A stretch of 64,000 nt of DNA from assembly GCF_041956535.1 (NCBI RefSeq), contig NW_027192198.1, positions 760,811 through 824,810 of the forward strand, in the 5' to 3' direction. The DNA comes from Calcarisporiella thermophila CBS 279.70. Its lineage: Eukaryota > Calcarisporiellomycota. Position 1 is the stretch's first letter; each line of letters starts with the position of its first letter. The position numbers were made by a program, and so were the translations under genes. Under the pieces are notes generated by a model that was not told the origin of the DNA, searched no databases, and saw nothing but the letters and a program-made list of their open reading frames with translations. Shown here in pieces: positions 24,801 through 37,386 of this stretch.

Positions 24801-27800
24801 TCACCACTGGACTCGTCGAAAGCAGCGGCAGCGACCATATCCGGATGAGATAGAAGATATTCGGCGGCGCGCGCGACTGAATTGCCGCAGCGCATTAGTG
24901 CAGTCTCTGCTGCACCCGTAGGGAACCCCATATCTGTCAGTTGGCGGATGCTCGACTCTGGCGGAGGAGGTGGGGGTGGCGGATGCCATCCGAAAAGTGT
25001 TGGAGCAGAATTACCAAAACTACTGGAGCTTTCTGCAGTTTGATTGATTTCTCCCTCCCCCTTAAGGATCTGCACAAGTATTTGTGCCAAAATGCGATGT
25101 ATTGATGGTGTACTCTTGGGCAAGTATTCGCTGTTCCATATTTCGCGAACCACTGGTAACACCTTGGCACGCATCATGACAAGATGCTCGTAGGGATCAA
25201 AACTATCCGCCGCACGATCCTTGTCGCGCGAAATCAATGTATTCGTGCTGGGGGAGTCGTGTAGAAGTTTGTGGGAGATGACAATATGTAAAAGATGCAA
25301 CGAGACACCGATTGCCTTGTGAAGATGATCAAGTGTTGTTTTGACTTCGTCACTCTGGTCCGCCTGGGAACTAAGCTCAATTGCCCGCTGCCAAAGTATG
25401 CGGATAAGATCAAACATGGACTCGAAGCCCCCTGCTCTATCGAAAGCGAGCACTACTATTGTTTGCAGCGTCATATGACTGCGTTCATCCACGAACATTA
25501 AACATATTAGCCCCAGCATAGCACCAAGATATCTGTAGCGTTTAGGCTCTGGTTCGGTATCTATTGCAGATGCATTACAGTTGATTAATACATTAGAAGC
25601 GTAGATAAAGAGCATTGATCCAGAACTAACCTATCCGCGGCCACAGGATACTGTCTTTCATGACCTTTGCCACAATATCTGCAACCTTGGATGCTTGTTT
25701 TTTCTGTTGCGGCTCCGCCCCTCTGCGCGTCACCAGCATCCTGCAAACTCCTATTTATGAACGGGAAAGATGTTAAATTTAGGGGGATGCCTCGTTAACA
25801 AATCCTCTCTTACCTTGGAACACGATCTGCAGACAAGTGGAGAGGTGCAGTGTCATATATTTCAAATATAATGCGTTTTTATATTTCGGGTCATTCTTCG
25901 ATACCGGCAGCTCTGCCTCGCCCTCTTTAGACTCTTCACCCTCGGCCTGCTTGTTACTCGGGTCTGTTGTCTTCGGACTCAGAGGTAAATTTTCAGGTGC
26001 AAATGGGTCGCTGAGCGCAAACGCTGGCGTTGTCAAATCTTTCGCATCCTTGTTAGGACGATCCTTGAACCAAGACGAAGGCACCACATCCTTATAGTGG
26101 ATACACTCTCGCACGCAAGCTCGGTGAAGCTGTCCCAACAGAGCAATAACCTCTTCGCCCTGCGGACCTGCCAGCGATTGTACGACGGTGGCAGCGCTCT
26201 TGCTATGGGAGAAAATCGGTGGGCAATAGAGATCCGCGAGTAGGCCGATATGCGCCATCACAATAAGTAGACTTCGGAAAGTGTTATTTGCGTCCTCGAT
26301 TTTGGTCGTTTCCGATTCCTCCAGGACCAAGTACGTTGCAAGCAACGAGCCGGGCTCGTTATATTCAAGGAATCGCTTCGTGTTTTCAAGCGATTCGTGC
26401 AGCCCCTTTATTATCGCGTTCGCAACCACGGATGGATTCACTTCACTTGCAATATTGAACACGTGAGAGAGCAAGTAATGAGCATTGGTGGTGGCAAAAT
26501 CATAGGGAAGCGAGGGAAGCAATAAGATCTGAAGGAGCTGCTCTAGCCCATCAAGCTTGATGAATTCCCGACAGTTGGTGCTGTTCTGGAAGAGACTCTC
26601 AAGAAACTTAAGGGATATAAATGCGTGAGCAAATGTCGCTGGTGCTAATCAAATTTCATCACAGAAAAATTACCTTTGAGAGAACTTCGATGAATTGTAA
26701 AATCAAACTCTCTGGTTTCTCCTCTGGCTTGGCATCCTCTGACTCCCCTGCAGAACCTGCTGCGGCTACTCGTGAAGGCTGCTCTGAGGTCGTCATCGGA
26801 ATATCCGTCACTGTTTCATTTGCGGGCTTAACATGCAACCGATAGCCTGTGTCCTCTTGCTTTGCCTGCTCGCTCTGCCCGAAATCAATTATTCGCTTTA
26901 TTATTTCTAAAGCCGCATTTAGCACATCAATCCGTAAACTCGGTTGATGTCGAATAAGCTCCTCGATGGAGCTACCAAGCAATGAGGCGTTGTTGCCCTC
27001 CATAAGCGAGCGCAAGTGATCCTTTGATATGAGGATGCTGAAGAAATTGGGAATGGGGTTGGCCTCTTTAAACATTTCCAAGCCTTGGCTATTAAGGCAA
27101 ATGGCACCAAATGCATTGGGTATCGCGTTGATGACCTAAAACATGAAAATGCATGATAAAAATTAGAGCTACTTGAGAAAAAACAACAGGTCCATTGTTT
27201 AAGGCATACATCGCTGGAGACTAAGATCTCTGCATTAACCGTTTTTAGAAAGGTTTGTGGTAACTGTGCTTCCTGAAGCATCGTAAGCGATGTAGGCTCG
27301 TTGTGGATGATCGTTGCCAGGATATTAATCGCTACGAAGAGGAAAATTAACCGGATGCAATTAATGAGTGTCCAACATTCATCAAGAAAAGGCATTTCAT
27401 TTCGAACCTTGGGCAAAAACACTACTCCCAAAGGGTTTAGGATGAGCAATTATAAGCTTCAAGGATTGCGGTAGACTGGAGTCAATAACATTTCGCAGCC
27501 CATCCGCAGTACCAGTTGTAACCATCATGTGCAAGATAAACTTTAACATTCCTTTTAACAGGCTAATGCGTTCGTGCGGCACCGAGCTATCATCTGAAGT
27601 TTCTGACGGAATTGTTCGCTCGGCAATTGCGCCAGCTGGGGCGTCTAATTGCACATCTTGCATTGGCTCGCCTTCCGTGTTAATAAATTGAGTGCAGAAT
27701 TCAACTTCCTCTTTGACACGCCCAATCAGAATACTGAGCCCGTTGGCATTGATAAATACGCTGAAAGAGTTGGTAAAACCATACACGATGCTATCTAGCA

Positions 27801-29638
27801 TGCTCACAGCCTTGGTGATCACCTAGAATTTTGAAAAATTAACGCGCGAAGTTAGACTTAATGGTTGTCAGAATATACCTTTGCATGCGAAGAATTTTTG
27901 TTTTGCAGAAGCTGTAATAATGTCGTGATAATTCCAGCAGAAATCAACATGGTCCCACCGCTCTGTGTGCTTACTATATAGGTCAGCAGGAAGAAAAAGG
28001 CATCCACGTACTCTTGAGGGTATAGATCTGAGAAAAAGTGATCACTAAATTTGCAAGTTAAATTTGGTGATGAATGTTTCGAACTCACTTGTATTATTTT
28101 CAAGATTTGTAACCAATTTTCGGAAACCAGAAAGAAGAATGCCGTGGTTAGCGGATGCTTGGAGGGCACTCAACACCTCGTTCAACTTCGACCGATAGCG
28201 TGCTAGAGCTTCTAGTGCATAGAGTGTAGCAATTTGAATAGGCTAATTGGAGAAAAGGGGCAAGGAAAAAGGTATGCCATTATTCGTCCGTAATAATAAG
28301 AAAGTTCATGAAATCATTTATGTTTTACCATAAAGACGTGTTTTTCCGGGTGAATTAAATCTGCGAGTTCCGTCACAAGCTCAGGCTCGTAGAGAAATAA
28401 TTTAGCGTTTGCTTCATTTTCTGGGTACATATGGACTACTTTAGGGGTTAGGGTTTGGCGGTGTAGGACTGCATAAAATCAGCAAAATAACACTTGCCTG
28501 CTATTGCGATGGCCAGTATACGAATGGTTAGGAGGCGTAGTCGTGTTTTCGGGTCTGAGACACCAAGTGAAAGTCGAACTCGATGCAACAAACCAAAGTG
28601 AAATTCCTCCGGAACTGAATACTGTTCAACAATCTGGTCGAATAGATTTCGTTCAGAAGTGCAATGTTGACGGGGATTGATGATGGTAATGGTCGTCATT
28701 CCCTCCTTAACTTCACTGCTGCTTCCGGCCGCACCACCAGATGATGCGCCGCTTGTCAAAGATTCTCGCCGATGAATGGGCGTAGGTGTCTCTGGCACCG
28801 CTCTGTTCTCCGCTTCTGCTGAGACGTTCTCATCTGATCCCTTGTGCTGCTTTACAAACCGGTAGAAGGAGTAGTGGAAGTTGTTCAGGTCCATAGGTAT
28901 TTTTGCGTCAGGTGTGCTCAACAAGTATAAATTTGTTGATTCATCCTCTGTCGACCAGGCAGAGGCAAGATCCATAATACGCTCGTTCTGAATTACAAAA
29001 TTTGCTCGCAATGAACGTTGTTGACTTAGGCGTTGTGCGGGACGTAGCAATAGCCATAATGTGGTTTCGAGTACTTCGTGGTCAAATGTATTGAGGATAT
29101 CATTAAGATGCTATTAGAATAGTAACTAGACTCAATAATAGCTCGAAGGCAAGTGGTTAAACCAAAAGAATCACCTCATAAGAATTATACAGATTTCGAT
29201 TTGTACAATTCTCCAACAGCAGTTTTGTAAATCGCAAGATCGCTAACAATGTCTGTCGCTCGTTGTCTGCAAAAGGCTCCTTTTGTACGTGCTTCTTCAA
29301 CTCATATCGTTCACACAGCTTCTCTAGAATTGTGTCGAATCGATTTAGCACGCTTATCCAAAGGAAAAGGTCCCCACGCGGAAATGGCCAGGCATCAAAA
29401 GATGCCAAGATCTTAGAGATTTCCGATTCAGGCTGTTCATTTAATTCTTGAATAAGCTTTTTCATAGCCGGCGGCTACACGAAAAAAAGGTAAAAATTAG
29501 ATAATTGAAGGTGAGATCGGGGAAAGTTTGAGAAAGAAATCCCCCGACTTTCTACCCTTCCCCATATACAGTTCCTATTGATAAGGAATAACTTACAGGT
29601 GACGCCAGTTTCTTTGGTGGAGACTTTTTGATCTTCAT
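21815..29638 (-). CDS. TOM1/HUWE1 homologue lacking the HECT domain
   Basis: Giant ubiquitin-ligase family protein; Tom1 and HUWE1 normally end in a catalytic HECT domain. Twelve exons (29638-29597, 29474-29175, 29110-28498, 28438-28329, 28242-28089, 28027-27879, 27822-27408, 27331-27210, 27135-26674, 26606-25814, 25750-25631, 25560-21815) sum to 7,026 bases, 2,341 residues, with the frame closing at every junction. The N-terminal armadillo-like DUF908/DUF913 region is clear (FPRGDLFLWISVLNRFD; IIAHPKPFG; ATIIHNEPTSL; QEAQLP). A UBA domain follows (IRQLTDMGFPTGAAETAL) and then a UIM-like helix (ARFLREALELSMG). The C-terminus is the family acidic region with an 11-His run, ending at TAA (21815). 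Yeast Tom1 is 3,268 residues, so about 900-1,000 residues including HECT are absent. One intron (28497-28439) uses a GC donor. It may be a truncated gene or one half of a split gene. Confidence 0.88.
28440..28456 (+). repeat. Telomere-like TTAGGG tract inside a TOM1-like intron
   Basis: The plus strand reads tttaggggttagggttt. On the coding (minus) strand this is a CCCTAACCCCTAAA run just before the intron acceptor, where it also supplies a CTAAC branch-point sequence. Confidence 0.55.
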
Positions 29639-29959
29639 TGTCTCGATAATAAGTATATGTATAGATATGGAGAGAGCATGCAAATATATATATGCGTCAA
29701 TATATATATGTGTGACAGAAATTAAGGCTGCTCGAGACAAACAAAATAAAACAAAAGGGGGGAGGGGTGCTCACGATTATCCTAAATAACAGAATCTTTT
29801 CTGGTCTCCTTACGAAGAAAAGGAAAGTCGAAACGATGTCAGGTATGGTCGCGTAAACTCCTGCCGCAGCATTAGACTCTGACGTCACATTGATCTATAC
29901 CCTGTTTTCTCAAAGTTCCTTCTGGATAGTGTTCGACCATTGTTATTCCCTCTTCAACG
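29639..29959. promoter_or_regulatory. Divergent promoter region, TOM1-like / NDUFA12
   Basis: 320 bases between starts at 29638 (minus) and 29960 (plus). It contains AT-rich tata repeats around 29684-29709 but no site I can name. Confidence 0.5.
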
Positions 29960-30566
29960 ATGTCGTATATCACACGCACCATCCGTAACTTCTTGAAGAT
30001 CGGGCCGAAGGAATATATTCATCAATTAAATACCATTGGTGACACCAAGGCCGGTATTCTGGTTGGGGTAGACAAGTACGGCAACAAGTATTACGAGGAC
30101 AAAAGCGAGACGATTTACGGTAACTTTCTGCCCCTCTTTACAAATTTCCCAATCGCTTCCTTGCTTGAAACCTAATTCTCTCTCACCCTATTGAATCGAA
30201 TGCATGCTATTTATTTATTATTCATATTAATTCGTATGCGATCTATTATTTTTTACTCAGGTCGGGATCGCTGGGTTGATTTCAATCAGTACTATTACGA
30301 CGCATCACAAATTCCAGCCGAATGGTAGAGTTTCTTTGTCCACAATAAGAAGAATATGAGGAAAAAAACTAATTTTGATCTAATTCAGGCATATGTGGAC
30401 TCACCACATTATCGAGGATCCTCCATCGGTGGAAAAGCCTTGGATCCCTAAGTTCCAGTCAGTGCATCAAGAGAACACGACAGGAACTAAAGCCGCCTAT
30501 GTTACTTATAATACAACAGCACCCAAGATTACCGCGTGGGAGCCCCAAGTAAAGGACCGTAGCTAA
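29960..30566 (+). CDS. NADH:ubiquinone oxidoreductase (complex I) accessory subunit, NDUFA12/B17.2 family
   Basis: Accessory subunit of mitochondrial respiratory complex I, on the matrix arm. Exons 29960-30119, 30261-30324 and 30389-30566 sum to 402 bases (133 residues). The family signature is plain: GDTKAGILVGVDKYGNKYYED at residues 26-46, then GRDRWVDFN, DASQIPAEWHMWTHH and PPSVEKPW. Length matches the family (about 130-145). No cleavable presequence is obvious, which is usual for this subunit. Its presence shows the organism has a canonical complex I. Confidence 0.95.
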
Positions 30567-30852
30567 GCTTTGCATACATAAAAAATGCTTAATTTGTATG
30601 AAGAGTGCTTTATTTCCAACAATAGATTATTTCGTTTCTTTTATTGACGTGCTATAAACATATACTCCCGTAATTTTTAAGAAAATTTCTCCAAGGACAT
30701 ATTTCTCAACTTTCCATGTCTTAAAAATATTCAAACAAAAAAAAAGGCATAGTACGACTCATCATTCCAAATAAATAGACAACATATATTTGAACACAAG
30801 CCTGCTCTTTTAACCATTTGGGCAAAAAAATCGGAGAAACACAAAAGACATA

Positions 30853-31872
30853 TCAGAGCTTCGCGCGATCACTGCGACTAAGCGTTGCGGTAATCAGACC
30901 TAGTAGGGTTCAGCCCCATTTAATATTTTCACATATGTCAATGATATTCGATATTTCTTACCAGATGGATCGGATAGCGGTTGATAAACAGTTGCACTGG
31001 CGCCTTCGTTCTCCATACCAAAAGGCTTGAGGTTTACAGGGAAATAGTGCACATTAGGCATTGCGAAGTAGATGCGTGCCACATCCTTACAAGAGTCGAG
31101 GAAACGATGCGCGGTGTTGTAGAGAGTGGCCTGCACACTTGGGCTCGGCTCCACAAAGGCTTCCAAAGTCAAGCGTCTAACTTCCTGTCTTGCCAGCTCG
31201 AAATTGTATTCTTTTGGATGGTGGGTGGTCGGATATTCCCATTTCGATTCCACCACGGTCGAGAAGACGCGGTCTTCCGCCTCTGGCAGGGTCGTATACT
31301 TGTCGCGAACAAAGTTGGTAAAGGATGAACCCGTCGATTTAAGTACGCATAGATCCTTCAGCCCGCTACGAATAGTATAACCGCCGTTACGCTTGTAGGT
31401 GACTTGCGTGGTATCAACGTCGCTCTCCTTGCTAAAGGCATGCGGATGGATCTCACCATGAACGAGGAGTCGATTCCAGCGGTGCTGAGTGATATCAATA
31501 TGGCACTGGTGAATGTGCGAGTAAGTGCTCACAAAATGATGAGCTAAATCACAAGCGAAATGCTCGAACGGTTGGACACTGGCCGCCTCTTTTGCCTTGA
31601 TATATACGGTATTCTTCATTGAGTCTAGTGAAAAAAAAATATGGAGTTTATGGAGCTTAAACTGGACATTGACTCTAGTGTTCGTTGTGTTGCAGCTTAC
31701 CAGTCGCGACCACAATCGAATTGTCCGCCTTGGTGTAAGAGGTGGCAATATCACCTTCAAGCATAACTCGAACAGTTAGCTCAGTCACCTCATGCCACTT
31801 TCCTTTGCGAACTACTTTCAGGAGTCGGACGCGGTCCTTTCCATAGACAGCGGTTTCTAATGCGTAGGTCAT
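30853..31872 (-). CDS. Urate oxidase (uricase), peroxisomal
   Basis: Oxidises urate to 5-hydroxyisourate in peroxisomes (purine breakdown). Exons 31872-31701, 31624-30962 and 30899-30853 sum to 882 bases (293 residues). Motifs: YGKDRVRLLKVVRKG at the N-terminus, SYTKADNSIVVATG, the conserved lysine/threonine region around the active site, LKSTGSSFTNFVRDKYTTL, and HYFPVNLKPFG. The last exon (47 bases) reads LITATLSRSDRAKL and ends in AKL, a peroxisomal targeting signal type 1. If the last intron (30961-30900, 62 bases) is retained, translation runs into it and stops at TAG at the acceptor, giving a protein that lacks the signal. Confidence 0.95.
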
Positions 31873-32916
31873 GTTGAATAACTTGTTTAAAAGAACAAAA
31901 GTTCCGGAATGGATACGAGAGAAAAAGATAAGAAAAGAGGACGGAAACTGCTTAGAATAAGTAAGTCCTTAGCCGAGAGCCGATTAATGAACCGTAAAGT
32001 TGCGGGGGTGAACCTTGGAGCTGAGTGACACAAATCGTAAGAATCACACGACAATCAAAGCCACCACCCTACTGAAATACTATAATATTTCAAATTCGAA
32101 GCCGAGGCCCGAGCAGATAGATCTAGAGATCCTTAGAAGACAAGGTTATAAGATAATACATGCATGGAAAATAGATTCGCTGATGTGTAAAGCTCCAAAT
32201 GCTTTGAGGAATACATTTCATCCTCCGTTCCAAGAGAGTTATCATTAGCTAATTCGAAAAAGTATTAGGAAGCGGCTGGGATAATCCACATATAAAATTC
32301 CTGAAATCCAGCGCAAAGTCGGGCAGAGTCCCACAGAGGAGTAAACATTAATTGCAGTTGAACACCGAATACTAGCATGAGCATATTCGACCTCTGCATT
32401 TTGAGAGACGAATGTTGCTTAAATGTTATGCTGCTAATCCGGTTCCTGGTGGATTACAAAGTAAAAAACTAATGCTCCAAAGTAGAAATCTTGTTAGTTG
32501 AGGCATATTACATGTATTGAGAACCGCAATGCGGGTCTCAGGATTCTTAATCCGTCTTTTACGAGATATCCATTGTTCGGCTTATTATTCCAAGGGAATA
32601 CCTTTTTCCTTGCATCATAAAACTGGGAAAACATTCAATTTATCATTAATCACCCTAGTATCTATATCTAATGGATTATATCCAGAAATTTTCTCATTTG
32701 GAGCAAATTTAAGCACAGCTCATTAAATAAAATTTTTATAGCATTTTGAAAAAATATATATATATATTGAGTTTGCCCGATTATATTAATTATGGATCCC
32801 CCACCTTTCATATCGAATAACCTAGATCAACCAGCAAAATTATTGAGCGATTCAAAAGGGCTTTTCATTAACAAATGATCCTGCCTGTTTTCGACTCTAA
32901 AGAAAAAGAAATAGTT
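31873..32916. other. Intergenic
   Basis: AT-rich, 1 kb, without a recognisable gene. A short ta repeat lies near 32752-32768. Confidence 0.45.
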
Positions 32917-32989
32917 TGGAGAATCGGGGTATCGATCCCCGTGCCTCTCGCATGCTAAGCGAGCGCTCTACCATTTGAGCTAATTCCCC
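32917..32989 (-). tRNA. tRNA-Ala (AGC)
   Basis: Seven-base acceptor stem (GGGGAAT with ATTCTCC, one G-T pair), A box AGCTCAAATGG, anticodon loop CTTAGCATG with AGC, and T arm CGGGGATCGATACCCCG. No intron is seen. The discriminator base is A at 32917. A T-rich tract follows poorly. Confidence 0.9.
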
Positions 32990-33063
32990 AATTTGTTAAG
33001 TTTTCAAAATTAGTAACCATAAACCCCAAGTTTTTCACTTTGATCTTTTGCTCTTGCCTGATT

Positions 33064-33147
33064 TTAACCCGGGGGAGGGTTAGTGTAGTGGACTATTCCT
33101 GGGATGCCCATGAGAACGGCGTGGGTTCGAATCCCACATCGGTTTCA
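33064..33147 (+). tRNA. tRNA-like element, isotype unassigned, possibly degenerate
   Basis: A consensus B box with perfect T arm (GTGGGTTCGAATCCCAC, 33122-33138) and a TTAGTGTAGTGG A-box-like segment (33079-33090) are present with the right spacing. A D stem TAGT/ACTA can form. The anticodon stem pairs poorly and the acceptor ends do not match well, so no anticodon is given. It is a tRNA pseudogene or an unusual tRNA. Confidence 0.5.
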
Positions 33148-34010
33148 CGTACATGCTATACACGACAACTGCGATACACGCATATCGATTGAAAGTCTAT
33201 CGATCAAGGACCTATATCTCGTTAAGTCCATTGACATTAACTTCATGTAATATATGGAAATTAAATAAAAAATTTCCATTGATTGATCAAAAAAAAATTG
33301 CCTGCTTTTTAATATTTTTTTTTGCCTTTCACTTACTTTAAGCATATTTCTATTTTCGTTTCTCATTGTCGAAGCTTAGAGTAGTTATATAAAAACTTCA
33401 AAATCGGTAAAAAAAAGTCCCCACCTAAGTTATACAAGCAAACTGCCGTTTTCAAGTGACAGAAAATTGCGCACTTGTACGAAACGCAAGCAATACATGT
33501 TGTTTTGCAAGTGTTAACCAACAAGCTGATTGCTTTTCCAGTGGCAGTAGTAGAATGAAATCTCGGGAAAGTGGTCCCCTGTTTAATCAAGAAAGATCGG
33601 ATGCCCGTTGATTTGAGAGGAGTTCTCTCCAGTATATTGAAATACATTAATATACCGGTATTTGTAAACTGTGGTGATTTTTTTAAAAGTTTTGCCTTTC
33701 TGTGATCGATAGAACTGAATGTAATGAATTCGTCTTCGTCTGCACTGTAGCAAAGTTAGAGCCAAGCTACATAGCTGGGAGGATAGGTTTTAAAAATCAA
33801 GAATTTAACTCTCAGTTTGTCACTGTCCTAAATTTCACAGGGGAATATGCGACGATAAAGGAGCTGGTTGATATACGCGAAATAAAATAAAAATAAAATC
33901 TACGTACAAAGGAAAAATGAGAATGAGAGGAAAAAAGAAGGCAATAGAAGGGAAATCCATATTATTTTTATAGGGTGAGATGGTAGAGCGGAGATGAACA
34001 GGCAGGAAAT
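33148..34010. other. Intergenic
   Basis: About 860 AT-rich bases with short overlapping frames on both strands and no family match. No gene is called. Confidence 0.4.
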
Positions 34011-37000
34011 TTAGCCGGTCTTCTGCTTTTTCCGCTTGCCTTTGCCCTTGCTCTTGCTCTCGCTTCGCTTCACGGCCCGCAGCTCCTTCTTCATCCTTGG
34101 ATCCACCATCTTGTAACGTCCCTTGACACCCTTTGGCCGGCCTTGAATACCCCGATTTCCTCCCCTGGCCACGACAAGCTGGGCAGGCTTCCGCTGTTTG
34201 CCTACTGCCTTGCTCATCAGCTTCGCGATAGACTGGGATTTTTCCCGCTCCGTCATATCGGATGTCTCGGCAATGGCCGAGGCCTTTTTCTGCAACTTCG
34301 CCAACTGCTGCGCAGCCTTTGCCTTCTTCCTGGCCTTTGCCTCGGCAATCTTCTTGATTGGGCGAGCATCAATGGCTTTAAGTCGTTCGCGCAAAGCTTG
34401 AACTGCCTCCTTTGTCACTGGAAGATTGGGTGTATTGTGTTTCTTTTCGTCATCGAGGAACCATTCAGGTAGAGAGTGCGAATCGTTGAAGGTGCGTTTG
34501 TTGAAGCCGTCGTCCAAGAGGTCGGATTTACTCTTTTGCCTATTGACGAGCTGCTGTGCAAGGGTCATAGCCTCCGCAGTGATAAGCCCAATGTCTAAGG
34601 CAGAAATAGCAGTCAGTGGATGGACGAGAAAAAAAAAAATAAGAGATGCAGGAATGCTTACTGTTATCCCTTGACTTTTTAACCCCGTCCTGCATGTCAT
34701 CCTCCCACATGTCGGCATCTTCATCTTCACTTTCTCCAGCCGCCACCACCTCAAAATCGTCACTGTCCTCGTCGTCAGATCCATCCACAGCTTCGTCTGC
34801 TTCCTCCTCAGCCTTCCGCTTCCGGGTACTAGCCCCATTTGCCTAATGAATGAAACATGTAAGCCACAAGTTGCTATCCGCTTTGCTTGATAAGATGAAA
34901 GCTACCTCTGGTTTGGCATTCTCCTCATCCTCTAGTTCTACCATATCCACTTCGTCCTCCTCTTCCGCCCCCTCTTCCTCTTCCTCTTCCTCTTCCTCTT
35001 CATCCTCCTCCAAGCTCTTAAAGAGGGGTTGATCAAACCATAGTGCTGCTTTCTTGCTCAGCTCCCCTTTTCTGGGCTTATCTTCGTCCCCTTGCTCCAA
35101 GCTCCTTAACAGGGAGCCTTTCTTCTCTTTTCTCCCCTTGCTGTCATCTGCAAATCTCACGCGCTTCTTGCCATTTTCCTCCTCGCTCTCACTGTCGCTC
35201 TCACTTGTGCTGTCACCATCTTCTTTTCTTGCCTCATTCGCATCGTCTTCCTCCTCTGAGTCAGAAGCAATTCCCGTCCACTCCCCTTCTTCATTTCGCA
35301 TTTTCTTTACACGATACTTGGCGTCTCGTTCCGCTTGGCGCTCCTTGTACTGCTCGTACATCTCATCCAGCTGCGACTCAAGGCGGTCTGTATTATCCTC
35401 GTCATCGTCATCGTCTTCAAATTCCTCTTCGTGTGGGTCTTGACTCTTTCGGGTATTGGACAGACGCGATTTTTTACCGGTATCTAGATGGATATCGCCA
35501 TCCTCGTCCTCCTCAAGCTCATCGAGGATGGAGTCCGTAAGGGACATGTCGCCTTTGCGCAGTTTGCTAAGTGCCTGAATGGCCCAACAAGATTCAATAA
35601 GATTAAACTTACATCAAAGTTAAGAGGCAAATAAGGCTCGGACATACCCCATCTTTTTCAATCTTTTTCAAAGAGAATACCTCACCATCGCCATTGCTTG
35701 CCTGATCTAGAGCGATGTCGGTGGGGGCAATCATATTGAGCTGCATACGCAAAACTTGTTTCTGCCGTTTTTCGTTGGCTTTTCGGCGCGCGCGTCTCAG
35801 ACGGGCCTCTTCGCTCTTGGCGAGGGAGTCGAGCTCCTCGTAGACAGCATCCTCATCTGACTTCTCTCCTTCCTCCTCGGGTTTTTCCTCAGGTTCCTCC
35901 TTAGACACCTTCTTCTTCTCATCCAGACCCACCTGTGCATGCATCAACTCGATTAATAACACAATATCGACCGATAGCCCATAGGAAATGGCTTACCGCT
36001 TTGCGAGCTGCTTGCCGCCATCTTAGCAAGTTACGGAAATCCTTCTTACCAAGCACCTTTAAATCTTCACAGCACGCTTTGATTTCGTCGTCCATACAGC
36101 TCATGGAAAGATATCTAGAAACGGCATCGGTTAAAAATCGAAACTTGGCCTCATCTCCCCTTCCAGAAAAAAAAAATACTCACTCTTTATCTTCCCCATC
36201 GAAACTTATTTTGTTCACAGTCGACAGGATCGAGATGGGGTCATCCGATCGAATAAACTCAGAGGCCGGCACGGATTTGAAAAGGATGTAGTCACCATCG
36301 TCATATCCATCACGCTGTCTTCGTTTTTTCTATGAGGCAGAGAGGGTGTGAGCTAAGAATAACAACTTCCGAAATGCGAGAGAATTAAGGACCAACCTCA
36401 GGGTGGAAAATATCAATCTGCTTGTTGCTTGACTGGGAAAGATCGATTTCGGAGAACACAGCCTTGGGATCCAGGAAGCGGGGGTCGATTTTTTTAGGCG
36501 CAAGGAAGTCTTTGCATACCACAAAAATTTCTGCGGAAACGTTTCTGTCAGCAGAATACCATGTAAGCTCACCCCAAGAGGCAGAAAACGCATCTAGAGC
36601 AGGTCAAGTTACCTGGAGGAGGGGGGTTTGGTTGCCTCGACTTTTGTGAACAATTGGTTGAAAACCCATATTAATTTGTTGTAGTCTTTAGAACGAAATA
36701 CTTTGGTGACGAAGGTTCCGCCCTTGTTCAGGAATTCGACGGCAAGCTTTAGCGACATAAGCACAAGTTCTGACTGGGAATATGCATCTTGAACCCAAGC
36801 TGTACCGACGTTTGGGGCACCGTCGTGAAGAACTCTGGAAAAAGAAAACAAAAGAAGATCACCTTAGCCATGGGCAAACTAAAGAAATAATAAGAGAATC
36901 CGGAATCATACACATCAGCCTTCCAGTGTTTCAAGTGTCCACGAAGCTGTGCTCGACATTTATCCGTTGTAATATCTTCCTGCATAGTGATGACATTTGG

Positions 37001-37386
37001 AATCGGTTTGATGGCGGCCAAATCCACACCCACAATTAAACTGGACACGGGCATGTACTTTTGAGCAACCTGCAGCCTAGTAGTATCAAAGACTCATATT
37101 AGTCCATTTCTCTCCATCACACCTTCAGCAAGTGGAATTACCATCCTCCTGGCGCAGCACACAAATCAATCAAGCATCGTGCTCGCTCCAAAAAGTTATA
37201 TTTTTTGTTAAGTTGGATCAGCTTAAAGGCCGAACGGGCACGATAGCCCTGTTCCTTAGCCAAATGATAGTATTTATCCAAACGCCCTAGTCATCGGAAG
37301 AAGGTTAGGATCCCATGGCACACAAGCGGGCATGCAATAAGGCATCATGGTTTACCTTTGGCTGTTTTCTTGTCTCTTTTACCCAT
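34011..37386 (-). CDS. SPB1: SPB1 family rRNA 2'-O-methyltransferase, 60S ribosome biogenesis
   Basis: Methylates 25S rRNA in the nucleolus during large-subunit assembly. Multi-exon; the first exon 37386-37356 encodes [11 protein letters not shown], an Spb1 start. The FtsJ methyltransferase domain covers about residues 12-215: [28 protein letters not shown] (SAM binding), [26 protein letters not shown], and [14 protein letters not shown]. The DUF3381 and Spb1_C parts follow: [18 protein letters not shown], a long acidic zone, then [19 protein letters not shown] and the basic tail [22 protein letters not shown]. Stop codon at 34011. Length is near 830 residues, as in yeast (841). I did not sum all exons. 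A plus-strand serine-rich frame opposite the acidic part is a mirror. Confidence 0.95.

Noticed and set aside
34850-35540. Plus-strand serine-rich frames
   Set aside because: Mirror of the acidic Glu/Asp repeats in SPB1; serine codons arise from the reverse complement of GAG/GAA/GAT.
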